NCBI GenBank assembly: GCA_035532115.1
Contig: DATKRO010000012.1
Coordinates: forward strand, 1 to 64,000
Origin: Acaudatibacter sp035532115
GTDB taxonomy: Bacteria; Pseudomonadota; Alphaproteobacteria; Caulobacterales; Caulobacteraceae
Length of the DNA: 64,000 bases
Direction of reading: 5' to 3'
A program made the translations under genes and the position numbers. This document shows, piece by piece, positions 1-6,155 of this stretch (position 1 is the stretch's first letter; each line of letters opens with the position of its first letter). Below the pieces are notes generated by a model. That model was given only the letters and a program-made list of their open reading frames with translations, did no database searches and had not been told where the DNA came from.

Positions 1-115
1 TTCGTCATCAATCTGTGGTCGCTCTAAGAACGAAAGGAGTACGTTCGGCAGTTCGGACTCCAACTTGCGACAACAAAGTGATCTCTCAACCCTGCACCGT
101 GCGACGGGGTGATTC

Positions 116-142
116 GGTTCAGGGGGTTCGAGCCCCTGAACC
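116..142. other. Perfect 10-bp hairpin with 7-nt loop
   Basis: GGTTCAGGGG pairs with CCCCTGAACC around the loop GTTCGAG. The loop resembles a tRNA T-loop, but no acceptor, D or anticodon arm can be drawn around it and no CCA-ending cloverleaf is present. No T-run follows, so it is not a classical intrinsic terminator. It could be part of a small RNA or a recombination or regulatory site. Confidence 0.5.
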
Positions 143-281
143 ATCTCATCGCCTCAAGTTCCCACGCGAGGTGTTCGGTGTTGGCGCGCCTTACGGGTGC
201 CGGTGAGGGTTGCCGTCGTAGCCCTCATTGCCCGGCCGACTCAGACACTAACTCCCCCCGTCACACTCTGTATCGCCGAAA

Positions 282-298
282 GTTCGCAAATTGCGAAC
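282..298. promoter_or_regulatory. 17-bp perfect palindrome, operator-like
   Basis: GTTCGCAA and TTGCGAAC flank a single central A. This is a dyad of operator size in an AT-richer pocket, about 300 bases before the first phage-like gene. It does not match the alphaproteobacterial LexA box, which is a direct repeat of GTTC. A dimeric HTH repressor is a reasonable guess; the binding protein is unknown. Confidence 0.4.
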
Positions 299-362
299 GT
301 CGGGCGCCGGCCTGTCACGCTCGGCTAGGGTGAGTTGGGCCGCCTGTTCCGTCAAGTACATA

Positions 363-532
363 TCTCCCCCCGGGGGGAGAGGGCTACGGAGGCTGGCCCT
401 CGCCCGAGGGGAGATGGATACCGAGGCTAGCGGCGGCTCCCGCCCGATGCCTGCGGAGGCTCGTAGCCCTCGCCCCGCGCAGCGGGGAGAGGTCGAGCGA
501 GCGCGTCAGCGCTCGACCGGGTGAGGGGCCTT
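363..532. repeat. Cluster of G/C-rich intergenic palindromes
   Basis: Positions 363-380 form an 18-bp perfect palindrome of a C-run followed by a G-run with TCT and AGA ends. It is followed by arms of the type CCCTCGCCC...GAGGGGAG at about 397-413 and by a larger imperfect cruciform from about 466 to 532, with inner arms GGTCGAGC and GCTCGACC and outer arms CCCTCGCCCC and GGGTGAGGGG. Such modules are commonly scattered between genes in Caulobacterales. Copy number in the genome cannot be judged from this window. Confidence 0.55.
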
Positions 533-603
533 TGTCGTGAAGCCGGGCTTAGCGCGGCTCTGGCCGGGTCCAGACTGGGGCGGAACGGGAAGGGTCGAAG
601 CCG

Positions 604-1203
604 ATGCGGCTGGTCTATGGCGAGGACGCCGCGGTGGCGGCGTGGGTGGCGGGGCGGATCGCCTGGATGGGGCCGCAGGGGTTCGGGCCGTGCGCGGCCA
701 TCGGCGTCGCCGGCGCGGACGGGCGGGCGCTGGGCGCGGTGGTGTTCAGCAACTACCAGCCGTTCCTGGGCTCGATCGAGATTTCCGCGGCCTCGGCCCA
801 GCGGCGCTGGCTTAGCCGTCGCATCGCTAGCTGCATCTTAGCGTACCCTTTCATGCAGTTAGATTGTCTGCGGATCACCGCAGTCACCCCGGCCACCGCG
901 GCCGACGCACGGCGGCTCCTCGAGAAACTCGGCTTCCAGCGCGAAGGAGCAGCACGCCTTGGCTTCGGCAGATTCGGCACGGCGATCATTCACGGCCTCC
1001 TCGCCAGCGACTGGCGGCGCGGGCGCTTCGGACCGGAGGGGCTGAGCCATGGGCAAGTCCGCTCCCACCCCGCCGCCGGCCCCCAACCCCGAGGTGGTGG
1101 CCCAGGCCCAGACCCAGTCGAACCAGGCGAGCGCGCTCTACCAGTCGCAGCTCGCCAACGGGAACAGCTCCGGCCCCTACGGCTCGGTGACCAACAGCTA
1201 TGA
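604..1203 (+). CDS. GNAT-type acetyltransferase, phage-associated (3' end doubtful)
   Basis: The first about 145 residues look like a small GNAT acetyltransferase: an N-terminal helix, central strands with SIEISA, and a C-terminal segment ending LLEKLGFQREGAAR, where GNAT proteins typically close the acetyl-CoA site. Small GNATs of this kind sit just before virion genes in tailed-phage modules. The frame then runs about 155 bases into the next gene as Pro/Arg-rich sequence unlike a protein domain. A TGA at 1043-1045, one frame over, would give a natural end six bases before the next start, so a frameshift near 1005-1042 is suspected. The catalytic substrate is unknown. Confidence 0.5.
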   Translation: MRLVYGEDAAVAAWVAGRIAWMGPQGFGPCAAIGVAGADGRALGAVVFSNYQPFLGSIEISAASAQRRWLSRRIASCILAYPFMQLDCLRITAVTPATAADARRLLEKLGFQREGAARLGFGRFGTAIIHGLLASDWRRGRFGPEGLSHGQVRSHPAAGPQPRGGGPGPDPVEPGERALPVAARQREQLRPLRLGDQQL

Positions 1204-2941
1204 CCCGGCCACCAACCAGTGGACCCAGGCGAGCGCCCTCAGCCCGGCCGAGCAGAGCATCTTCGACCAGCAGACCCAGGCGCAGGCGAGTGCGCTCGGC
1301 CTCGCCAACACCCAGCTCGGCGCGGTGGGCGGCGCGCTCGCCCAGAGGCTGACGGCGCCCACCCTGGCCACCGGCGTCGGCGCGGGCGCGCCCGCCATGG
1401 GCTATGCCAGCGGCGGGGCGATCGCGCCGGGGTTCGATCCGGGTCCGGCGCTGCAGTTCGGCTTCGCCTCCGGCCAGCCCGTGCAGGGCGAGATCGCCGC
1501 CGGCCCGATCCAGGCCGGCTTTGCTCCGGGCGGTCCGGTGCAGACCGCGGCGCCCGGCGCCGGGACGGTCCCGGCTTCGCTGCCCGGCGCCGGCCCGCTC
1601 GCCGGCGGCTATGGCCCGGACGGCCCGATCCAGGGCCAGGTCCGGAACGCCGGTCCGATCCAGAACCGCATCGCCGGCGCGGGCGCGGTCTCGGCCCAGG
1701 CGCCGGCGGCCGGTCCGATCCAGGCCGGGCTCGCGGGCGCCTCCATGGGCGATGCGGCGGTGCAGGCGGCGATCGGCGGCGCCTATGGCCAGGCGCGCTC
1801 GCAGCTCGACCCGCAGTGGGCGCAGAACGCCGAGCAGCAGCAGGCCCAGCTCGTCGCCCAGGGGCTGAACCCCAACGACGCCGCCTGGCAGAACTCGATG
1901 ACGCTGTTCAACAATTCGCAGACGAACGCCTACAATCAGGCGCTCTATTCGGCGATCGGGGCCGGAGACCAGGAGCAGAACGTCCTCTTCGGCCAGGGGG
2001 CGAGCGCCGGCCAGTTCGCCAACGCCGCCCAGGCGCAGGCCTATGGCCAGGCGCTCTCGTCGGGCCAGTTCGCCCAGGCCGGCCAGGCGCAGGCCTTCGG
2101 CCAGAACCAGGCCCAGCTCGCCGCGGCCAACGCCGCCCAGGCTCAGGCCTATGGGCAGAATCTCTCGTCGGCCCAGTTCGCCAACCAGGCGCAGGGCCAG
2201 GGCGCCGCGCAGCTCGCCGCCCAGGCCGCGTTCGCCAACGCCGCCCAGCAGGCGCAGTTCGGCGAGGCGCTGCAGGGCGGCCAGTTCGCCCAGGCGGCCC
2301 AGGCGCAGCAGTTCAGCCAGAACCAGGCCCAGCTCGCTGCGGCCAACGCCGCCCAGGCGCAGAGCTTCGCGCAGAACCAGGCCGAGAACGCCGCCGCCAA
2401 CGCCGCCCAGCAGCAGGGGTTCGGACAGTCGCTGGCGCAGGGCCAGTTCGCCAACGCCGCCGCCGCGCAGGCTTTCGGCCAGAACCAGTCGGCCATGCAG
2501 GCCTACGACGCCGCCGCCGCCCAGGCCTATGCGCAGAACCAGGGCGCGGCGGCCTTCGCCAATGCGGCGCAAGGCCAGGCCAACGCCCAGAACCAGGGCG
2601 CCGCCAGCTTCTACAACGGCGCCCAGCAGCAGGGATTCGGCCAGGGCCAGGCGAACGCGGCGCTCTGGAACGCGGCGGCGCAGGCCGGCTTCCAGAACGC
2701 GGCCTATGCCCAGGCGCTGCCGATCAACCAGTTCGACGCGCTGATGTCGTCGGGCCAGGTGACCGCGCCTCAGGCCGGCCAGTTCGCCGCCGCCAGCGTC
2801 TCGCCCACCGACGTCACCGGCGCCTACGCCCTGCAGCAGCAGGCGCTGCAAGCCAGCTACGCCCAGCAGATGCAGAACTACCAGAGCGGCCTGGGCGGCC
2901 TCTTCAACCTCGGCAAGGCGGCCATCGGAGCCTTCGGATGA
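1049..2941 (+). CDS. Phage-like virion/tail protein, Gln/Ala-rich with internal repeats
   Basis: A 630-residue protein with a good ribosome-binding site (GGAGG, 9 bases upstream). The N-terminus (MGKSAPTPPPAPNPE followed by NQASALYQSQL and GPYGSVTNSY) resembles a family of podovirus-type tail or DNA-delivery proteins that start MGKS-PPP-P and carry a Q-N-x-P-GS motif. Residues about 125-235 contain recurring GPIQ units with Gly/Ala spacers. Residues about 310-560 are built of imperfect repeats of QFANAAQAQAYGQ and FGQNQAQLAAANAAQ, predicted to form long alanine/glutamine-rich helices. No transmembrane segment or enzyme motif is visible. It heads a cluster of small genes ending in a lysozyme, which supports a structural phage role. 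Exact position in the particle is inference. Confidence 0.6.
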   Translation: MGKSAPTPPPAPNPEVVAQAQTQSNQASALYQSQLANGNSSGPYGSVTNSYDPATNQWTQASALSPAEQSIFDQQTQAQASALGLANTQLGAVGGALAQRLTAPTLATGVGAGAPAMGYASGGAIAPGFDPGPALQFGFASGQPVQGEIAAGPIQAGFAPGGPVQTAAPGAGTVPASLPGAGPLAGGYGPDGPIQGQVRNAGPIQNRIAGAGAVSAQAPAAGPIQAGLAGASMGDAAVQAAIGGAYGQARSQLDPQWAQNAEQQQAQLVAQGLNPNDAAWQNSMTLFNNSQTNAYNQALYSAIGAGDQEQNVLFGQGASAGQFANAAQAQAYGQALSSGQFAQAGQAQAFGQNQAQLAAANAAQAQAYGQNLSSAQFANQAQGQGAAQLAAQAAFANAAQQAQFGEALQGGQFAQAAQAQQFSQNQAQLAAANAAQAQSFAQNQAENAAANAAQQQGFGQSLAQGQFANAAAAQAFGQNQSAMQAYDAAAAQAYAQNQGAAAFANAAQGQANAQNQGAASFYNGAQQQGFGQGQANAALWNAAAQAGFQNAAYAQALPINQFDALMSSGQVTAPQAGQFAAASVSPTDVTGAYALQQQALQASYAQQMQNYQSGLGGLFNLGKAAIGAFG

Positions 2942-2982
2942 GCCGCGCCTGCGCCCACCACCTTCACCGCGGAGCCTGACCC

Positions 2983-3414
2983 ATGGCCGACGATGTTTCC
3001 CTGAACCAGGCGCTGACCCAGCAGCTCGCGGCGCGGGCGCTGGCCGGCGCGAGCCCGCAGAGCCTGCCGCTGGTGCAGCGCTCGGCCTATCTGGCCGACG
3101 CCCTGCGCCAGATCGGCCAGACCGGCGCCCAGACCCTGCGCACGCCGGCGGCGCTCGGGGCCAATCTGCTCGCCGACGCGCTCGACCAGTGGAGCTCGCG
3201 CCGCGCCGACGCCGCCCTGCAGGCGAGCGCTGCGCCAGGCGCGAACGGCGCCGCGCCCGGCGCGGTCCCGGCCGGCGCCGCCGTTGCGGGCGCCCCCGCG
3301 GTCGCCGGCGCCCAACTCGACCCGCAGACGCTGGCGAGCCTGCTCAGCCCCGCCGGCCCCGCCGCGGCTCCCGCGCCGCTGCTGGCGCTGCTGGCGCGCG
3401 GAGGCTGGCAATGA
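2983..3414 (+). CDS. Hypothetical phage-module protein, Ala/Pro-rich
   Basis: 143 residues. The N-terminal 75 residues look helical (LNQALTQQLAARALAG and LADALRQIGQTGAQTL). The C-terminal half is a low-complexity Ala/Gly/Pro linker ending in a short helix LLALLARGGWQ. No known domain was recognised. It follows the virion gene by 41 bases and its stop overlaps the lysozyme start (ATGA), so it is translated as part of the same unit. A minor virion or chaperone role is possible but unsupported. Confidence 0.55.
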   Translation: MADDVSLNQALTQQLAARALAGASPQSLPLVQRSAYLADALRQIGQTGAQTLRTPAALGANLLADALDQWSSRRADAALQASAAPGANGAAPGAVPAGAAVAGAPAVAGAQLDPQTLASLLSPAGPAAAPAPLLALLARGGWQ

Positions 3415-3854
3415 CCAGCGCCCATCTGATCGGCGACCTGAAGCGCGACGAGGGCCTGAGGCTGAAGGCCTATCCCGACCCGCGTTCCGGCGCCGCGCCC
3501 TGGACCATCGGCTACGGCCACACCGGGCCCGAGGTGCGCGAGGGCCTCGCCTGGACCCGGCGCCAGGCCGACCTGGCCCTGGCCGCCGACGTCGAGAACA
3601 CCCTGGCGGAACTCGACGGACGCCTGCCGTGGTGGCTCGGCCTCGATCCGGCGCGCGCCGACGTCCTCGCCAACATGGCCTTCAATCTGGGCGTCGCCGG
3701 CCTGGCGAGCTTCGCCAGCTTCCTCGCGCTGGTGAAGCAGGGGCACTACGCCCGCGCCGGCCTCGATCTGCTCGCCACCGACTGGGCGCGCCAGGTGGGG
3801 TGCAGGGCGCGGCGTCTGGCGCTGCAGCTCTCCAGCGGCGTGCGCCTGCCATGA
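3411..3854 (+). CDS. Phage lysozyme, T4-like (GH24)
   Basis: 147 residues, the usual size of a single-domain phage muramidase. The active-site signature of T4-type lysozymes is present: Glu14 in RDEGLRLKAY, Asp23 in YPDP, and Thr32 in WTIGYGHT. A later segment, LANMAFNLGVAGLASF, matches the C-terminal helical lobe. It would cleave the glycan strands of peptidoglycan. No signal peptide or SAR helix is seen, so it would need a holin to reach the wall. The start overlaps the previous stop, and its own stop overlaps the next start (ATGA), consistent with a lysis cassette. Confidence 0.85.
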   Translation: MTSAHLIGDLKRDEGLRLKAYPDPRSGAAPWTIGYGHTGPEVREGLAWTRRQADLALAADVENTLAELDGRLPWWLGLDPARADVLANMAFNLGVAGLASFASFLALVKQGHYARAGLDLLATDWARQVGCRARRLALQLSSGVRLP

Positions 3855-4015
3855 CGCGGACGCCCTTCCAGGAACTGGCCCTGATCGCGGTGGTGGGCGC
3901 GATCGGCGTCGTCGCCGCGCTGCGCGGCGAGTGGACCACCGCCGGACTGGCGCTGACCGGATGCCTCGGCGCCCTCAATCTTTCCCCAAAGGGGCCGAGC
4001 GGCCCCCAGCCTTGA
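3851..4015 (+). CDS. Small membrane protein, holin candidate
   Basis: 54 residues starting in the stop codon of the lysozyme gene. Two hydrophobic stretches, residues about 8-24 (ELALIAVVGAIGVVAAL) and 29-43 (TAGLALTGCLGALNL), are separated by a short charged turn, followed by a Pro/Lys tail. Size, two-span topology and position directly after a lysozyme fit a small holin or holin-like protein. No sequence family was recognised, so the call rests on context. Confidence 0.5.
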   Translation: MTRTPFQELALIAVVGAIGVVAALRGEWTTAGLALTGCLGALNLSPKGPSGPQP

Positions 4016-4032
4016 AAACCAGGAGCACGTCC

Positions 4033-4374
4033 ATGAGTCTGCAATCGTTCGTCCACGCCGCCGAGAAGGATCTGGAGATCTGGGCCGGCGACGGAGTCCA
4101 TTTCGTCGAAGGCGCGGCCGTCACCGCCTGGAGCTTCGTGCTGCCGTTCGTGCAGGCGCTGGCGCCGATCGCCTGGACCCAGGCGGTCCCGATCATCGTC
4201 CAGGCCATCGAGGACGTCGGCGCAGGCAGTCTCGCCGACCTCGAGACCAGCGTGCTCAACAAGGCGCAGGCCCTGGGCGTGACCCTGTTCCAGGAACTCG
4301 ACGCCGAGATCGTGCAGGCCCTCGTCGCCGTCGTCAGGGCGTTCCGGCCGCGGCCGGCGCCGAGCGCGGGCTGA
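4033..4374 (+). CDS. Hypothetical protein of the phage lysis module
   Basis: 113 residues with an upstream AGGAG. The N-terminus is amphipathic (FVHAAEKDLEIWAGDGVHFVEG), and a middle segment (WSFVLPFVQALAPIAWTQAVPIIVQAI) is hydrophobic enough for one membrane span or a buried helix. No recognised domain. Position between the holin candidate and two other small genes suggests a lysis or tail-end accessory function. Confidence 0.45.
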   Translation: MSLQSFVHAAEKDLEIWAGDGVHFVEGAAVTAWSFVLPFVQALAPIAWTQAVPIIVQAIEDVGAGSLADLETSVLNKAQALGVTLFQELDAEIVQALVAVVRAFRPRPAPSAG

Positions 4375-4378
4375 GGCG

Positions 4379-4573
4379 ATGGCGGGCCTCGACACCCTCG
4401 TCGGCGACATCGCCCTCGGCTTCATCCGCGGCGCGGTGCAGAAGGCCGTGGCCGGCTTCGTCGCCAAGGGCGAGCTGGCCCATGGCGACGAGAGCGCCCT
4501 CGTCGAGGGCGTGATGCTGGAGATCGAGCTGGCGCTGGAGGTCTGGCGCGGCTCGCGGGCGGGCGCGCCGTGA
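4379..4573 (+). CDS. Small hypothetical protein, phage module
   Basis: 64 residues, acidic and helical (IALGFIRGAVQKAVAGFVAKG and ALVEGVMLEIELALEVW). It starts five bases after the previous stop, and its own stop overlaps the next start (GTGA). No family was recognised. The tight packing supports a real gene expressed with the cassette. Confidence 0.4.
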   Translation: MAGLDTLVGDIALGFIRGAVQKAVAGFVAKGELAHGDESALVEGVMLEIELALEVWRGSRAGAP

Positions 4574-4866
4574 CCGCCGGCGTCGGCTATCTCGACGTCT
4601 TCGCCGTCGCCGCCCAGCTCGCCATCCTGGGGCTGACCGGGCTCTATCTGCGCGGCCGGCTGGACGGCGCGGCGCAGAGCCGCGGCGCCGCCCAGCACGC
4701 CGAACTCGACGCGCTGGCGGCCGAAGCGCGGCAGACCGCCGAGCGGGCGATCCGCGCCGAGGAAGGCCTGCGCCGCCACCTCGACGAGTGCGCGCGCCAC
4801 TACGACGCCATGACGCGGGCGCTCGAACGCCTGGAGCGGCAGATTGCCCGCGCCTGCCCCGCCTGA
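4570..4866 (+). CDS. Membrane-anchored coiled-coil protein, spanin-like
   Basis: 98 residues with a GTG start inside the preceding stop. One N-terminal transmembrane helix (residues about 8-27) is followed by about 60 residues of charged heptad-rich helix (AELDALAAEARQTAERAIRAE and similar). This anchor-plus-coil layout is that of inner-membrane spanins (Rz-like) encoded after lysozymes in phages. No partner lipoprotein gene is visible, so the spanin role is a suggestion from architecture and position. Confidence 0.4.
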   Translation: MTAGVGYLDVFAVAAQLAILGLTGLYLRGRLDGAAQSRGAAQHAELDALAAEARQTAERAIRAEEGLRRHLDECARHYDAMTRALERLERQIARACPA

Positions 4867-4906
4867 TAGCAGTGGCGCTTGCCGAAAAGCTCGGAGGGAG
4901 CGCCGC

Positions 4907-5302
4907 ATGTTCAAGGGCCTGGACCACGTCGTGGTGGCGGTGAAGGACCTGGACGCGGCGGTCGGCCGCTACGAGGCGATCCTGGGCGCCAAGGCGAGCG
5001 AGCGTCGCGAGGCCGCCGCCGCCGGCATGAAGATGGCCTTCTTCCAGATGGGCGACAGCTTCATCGAGCTGGTCTCCAATCTTGGCGAGGAGGGCCCGAT
5101 CGCGCGGCGCCTGGCCGAGCGCGGCGAGGGCGTGCACCTGGTGGCGCTGAAGGTCGACGACCTGGAAAAGACCCTGACCGAGCTGCGCGGCAAGGGCGTG
5201 CGGCTGGTGGGGGATCCCGGGGCGGGCAATCCGGTCAAGGGCCAGGTGTTCGTGCACCCCTCCGAGACCGGCGGCGTGCTGACCCAGCTCGTGCAGCGCT
5301 GA
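4907..5302 (+). CDS. mce: Methylmalonyl-CoA epimerase-like VOC protein
   Basis: 131 residues, one VOC unit of two beta-alpha-beta-beta-beta modules. The start DHVVVAVKDLDAAVGRYEAILG, the middle FIELVSN and the C-terminal HPSETGGVLTQLVQ match methylmalonyl-CoA epimerases, where His7, Gln/Glu and a C-terminal Glu coordinate the metal. The enzyme interconverts (S)- and (R)-methylmalonyl-CoA in propionyl-CoA breakdown. It has a strong GGAGGGAG site. It stands apart from the phage module and has no mutase neighbours here. Another VOC activity is possible. Confidence 0.75.
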   Translation: MFKGLDHVVVAVKDLDAAVGRYEAILGAKASERREAAAAGMKMAFFQMGDSFIELVSNLGEEGPIARRLAERGEGVHLVALKVDDLEKTLTELRGKGVRLVGDPGAGNPVKGQVFVHPSETGGVLTQLVQR

Positions 5303-5327
5303 GGTTTCCCCCGCCCCCTCCGCTCGT

Positions 5328-5387
5328 TGCCGCGAAGGGAAGAGCGGGGATAATGTCCAGCCCCCTATCCGCTCTTCGCCGCGGCAG
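5328..5387. repeat. Long imperfect inverted repeat
   Basis: The segment TTGCCGCGAAGGGAAGAGCGGGGAT is mirrored by ATCCGCTCTTCGCCGCGGCA about 15 bases later, giving a hairpin of about 20 bp with a few mismatches and a loop near TAATGTCCAG. It lies between the epimerase gene and the VapBC operon. It may act as a transcription barrier or be another intergenic palindromic element. There is no T-run. Confidence 0.5.
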
Positions 5388-5441
5388 TCGGGGAACCGGG
5401 CGCAGGGCGCCAGGCAGCTTCCCGAAGGTTCTGTCGGGTTG

Positions 5442-5459
5442 TAATGCGATTTTGCATTA
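5442..5459. promoter_or_regulatory. Inverted repeat upstream of vapBC, probable operator
   Basis: TAATGC and GCATTA are separated by six bases (GATTTT) in an unusually AT-rich stretch 32 bases before the antitoxin start. AbrB/MazE-type antitoxins, alone or with their toxin, usually bind such dyads to repress their own operon. The link to this operon is inferred from position. Confidence 0.55.
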
Positions 5460-5490
5460 TCCATCTATGCTGCGGCAAAAGGCGCGCGCG

Positions 5491-5742
5491 ATGACAACCT
5501 TGACCGTAACTGCCCGGGGGCAGGTCACCTTCCGCAGGGACGTGCTGCGGCATCTGGGAATCCAGCCGGGGCAGAAGATCGAACTGGACAAGCTGCCGGG
5601 TGGCCGGGTGGAGCTGAGGGCGGCGCGCCCGACCGGCTCGATTGGCGGGTTCCTGGGATTGCTGGCCGGAAAGACCGGGAAGATCGCCACTCTCGAGGAG
5701 ATCGACGACGCAGCAGCGGCCGGCTGGGCCGGCCGGGAATGA
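5491..5742 (+). CDS. vapB: AbrB/MazE-type antitoxin (VapB)
   Basis: 83 residues. An N-terminal swapped-hairpin AbrB fold is evident from TVTARGQVTFRRDVLRHLGI followed by PGQKIELDKLPGGRVEL. The C-terminal part, GFLGLLAGKTGKIATLEEID, is typical of the segment that wraps the toxin. It would neutralise the PIN toxin encoded next and autoregulate the pair through the dyad just upstream. Stop and toxin start overlap (ATGA). An in-frame ATG at 5467 is a possible longer start. Confidence 0.8.
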   Translation: MTTLTVTARGQVTFRRDVLRHLGIQPGQKIELDKLPGGRVELRAARPTGSIGGFLGLLAGKTGKIATLEEIDDAAAAGWAGRE

Positions 5743-6137
5743 AACTCACGGTCGACACGAACATTCTGGTCCGCGCCGTCGTTCGCGACGACGAACAGCA
5801 GGCCGAGGCCGCGGCGGCGCTCCTCCAGGACGCCGAGACTATCGCCGTCTCCCTGCCTTGCCTGTGCGAGTTCGTCTGGGTGCTGCGTCGGGTCTACGGC
5901 GTGATGCAGAACGACATTTCCGCCGCAGTCGAGGCGCTGCTGGAGGCGGCCAACGTCGCCGTCGACCGGCCGGCCGCCGAGGCTGGACTGGCCGTTTTCA
6001 GGGCCGGGGGCGATTTCGCCGACGGCTTGGTCGCCTACGAGGGCAGGCGGCTTGGCGGCGAGACCTTCATCTCCTTCGACAGAAGGTCGGTCTCGCTGGT
6101 CGCGCGACAGGGTCAACCGGCAAGGCTGGCGGGCTAG
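5739..6137 (+). CDS. vapC: PIN-domain ribonuclease toxin (VapC)
   Basis: 132 residues, a single PIN domain. The four acidic metal-binding positions are present: Asp6 in VDTN, Glu44 in LCEFVWVL, Asp95 in DFADG and Asp114 in SFDRR. VapC toxins cleave tRNA or rRNA when freed from VapB. Translational coupling with the antitoxin supports a complete, intact type II module. It converges on the histidine kinase gene, whose stop lies 18 bases away. Confidence 0.85.
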   Translation: MKLTVDTNILVRAVVRDDEQQAEAAAALLQDAETIAVSLPCLCEFVWVLRRVYGVMQNDISAAVEALLEAANVAVDRPAAEAGLAVFRAGGDFADGLVAYEGRRLGGETFISFDRRSVSLVARQGQPARLAG

Positions 6138-6155
6138 ATGCCGCGGGAGCGGCGC

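Larger units (their letters stand above)
1..603. other. Non-coding, palindrome-rich left margin
   Basis: No convincing gene is visible in this stretch: the short open frames overlap one another, lack ribosome-binding sites and show no recognisable family. The first 350 bases look less GC-rich than the rest of the window. The stretch holds a strong hairpin (116-142), a 17-bp palindrome (282-298) and Caulobacterales-style G/C-rich intergenic palindromes (363-532), listed separately. It precedes a phage-like module, so it may be a prophage edge or the control region of that module; this is inference. Confidence 0.5.

Noticed and set aside
111..145. tRNA or tmRNA 3' end (T-loop-like GTTCGA followed by CCA)
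   Set aside because: No acceptor, D or anticodon stems can be drawn, the T-stem pairing is off by one base, and no proteolysis-tag reading frame is nearby.
986..2851. 621-residue open frame on the minus strand opposite the virion gene
   Set aside because: It mirrors the Gln/Ala-rich repeats of the plus-strand gene, has an Arg/Gly/Leu-only composition and no start context; an artefact of high GC.
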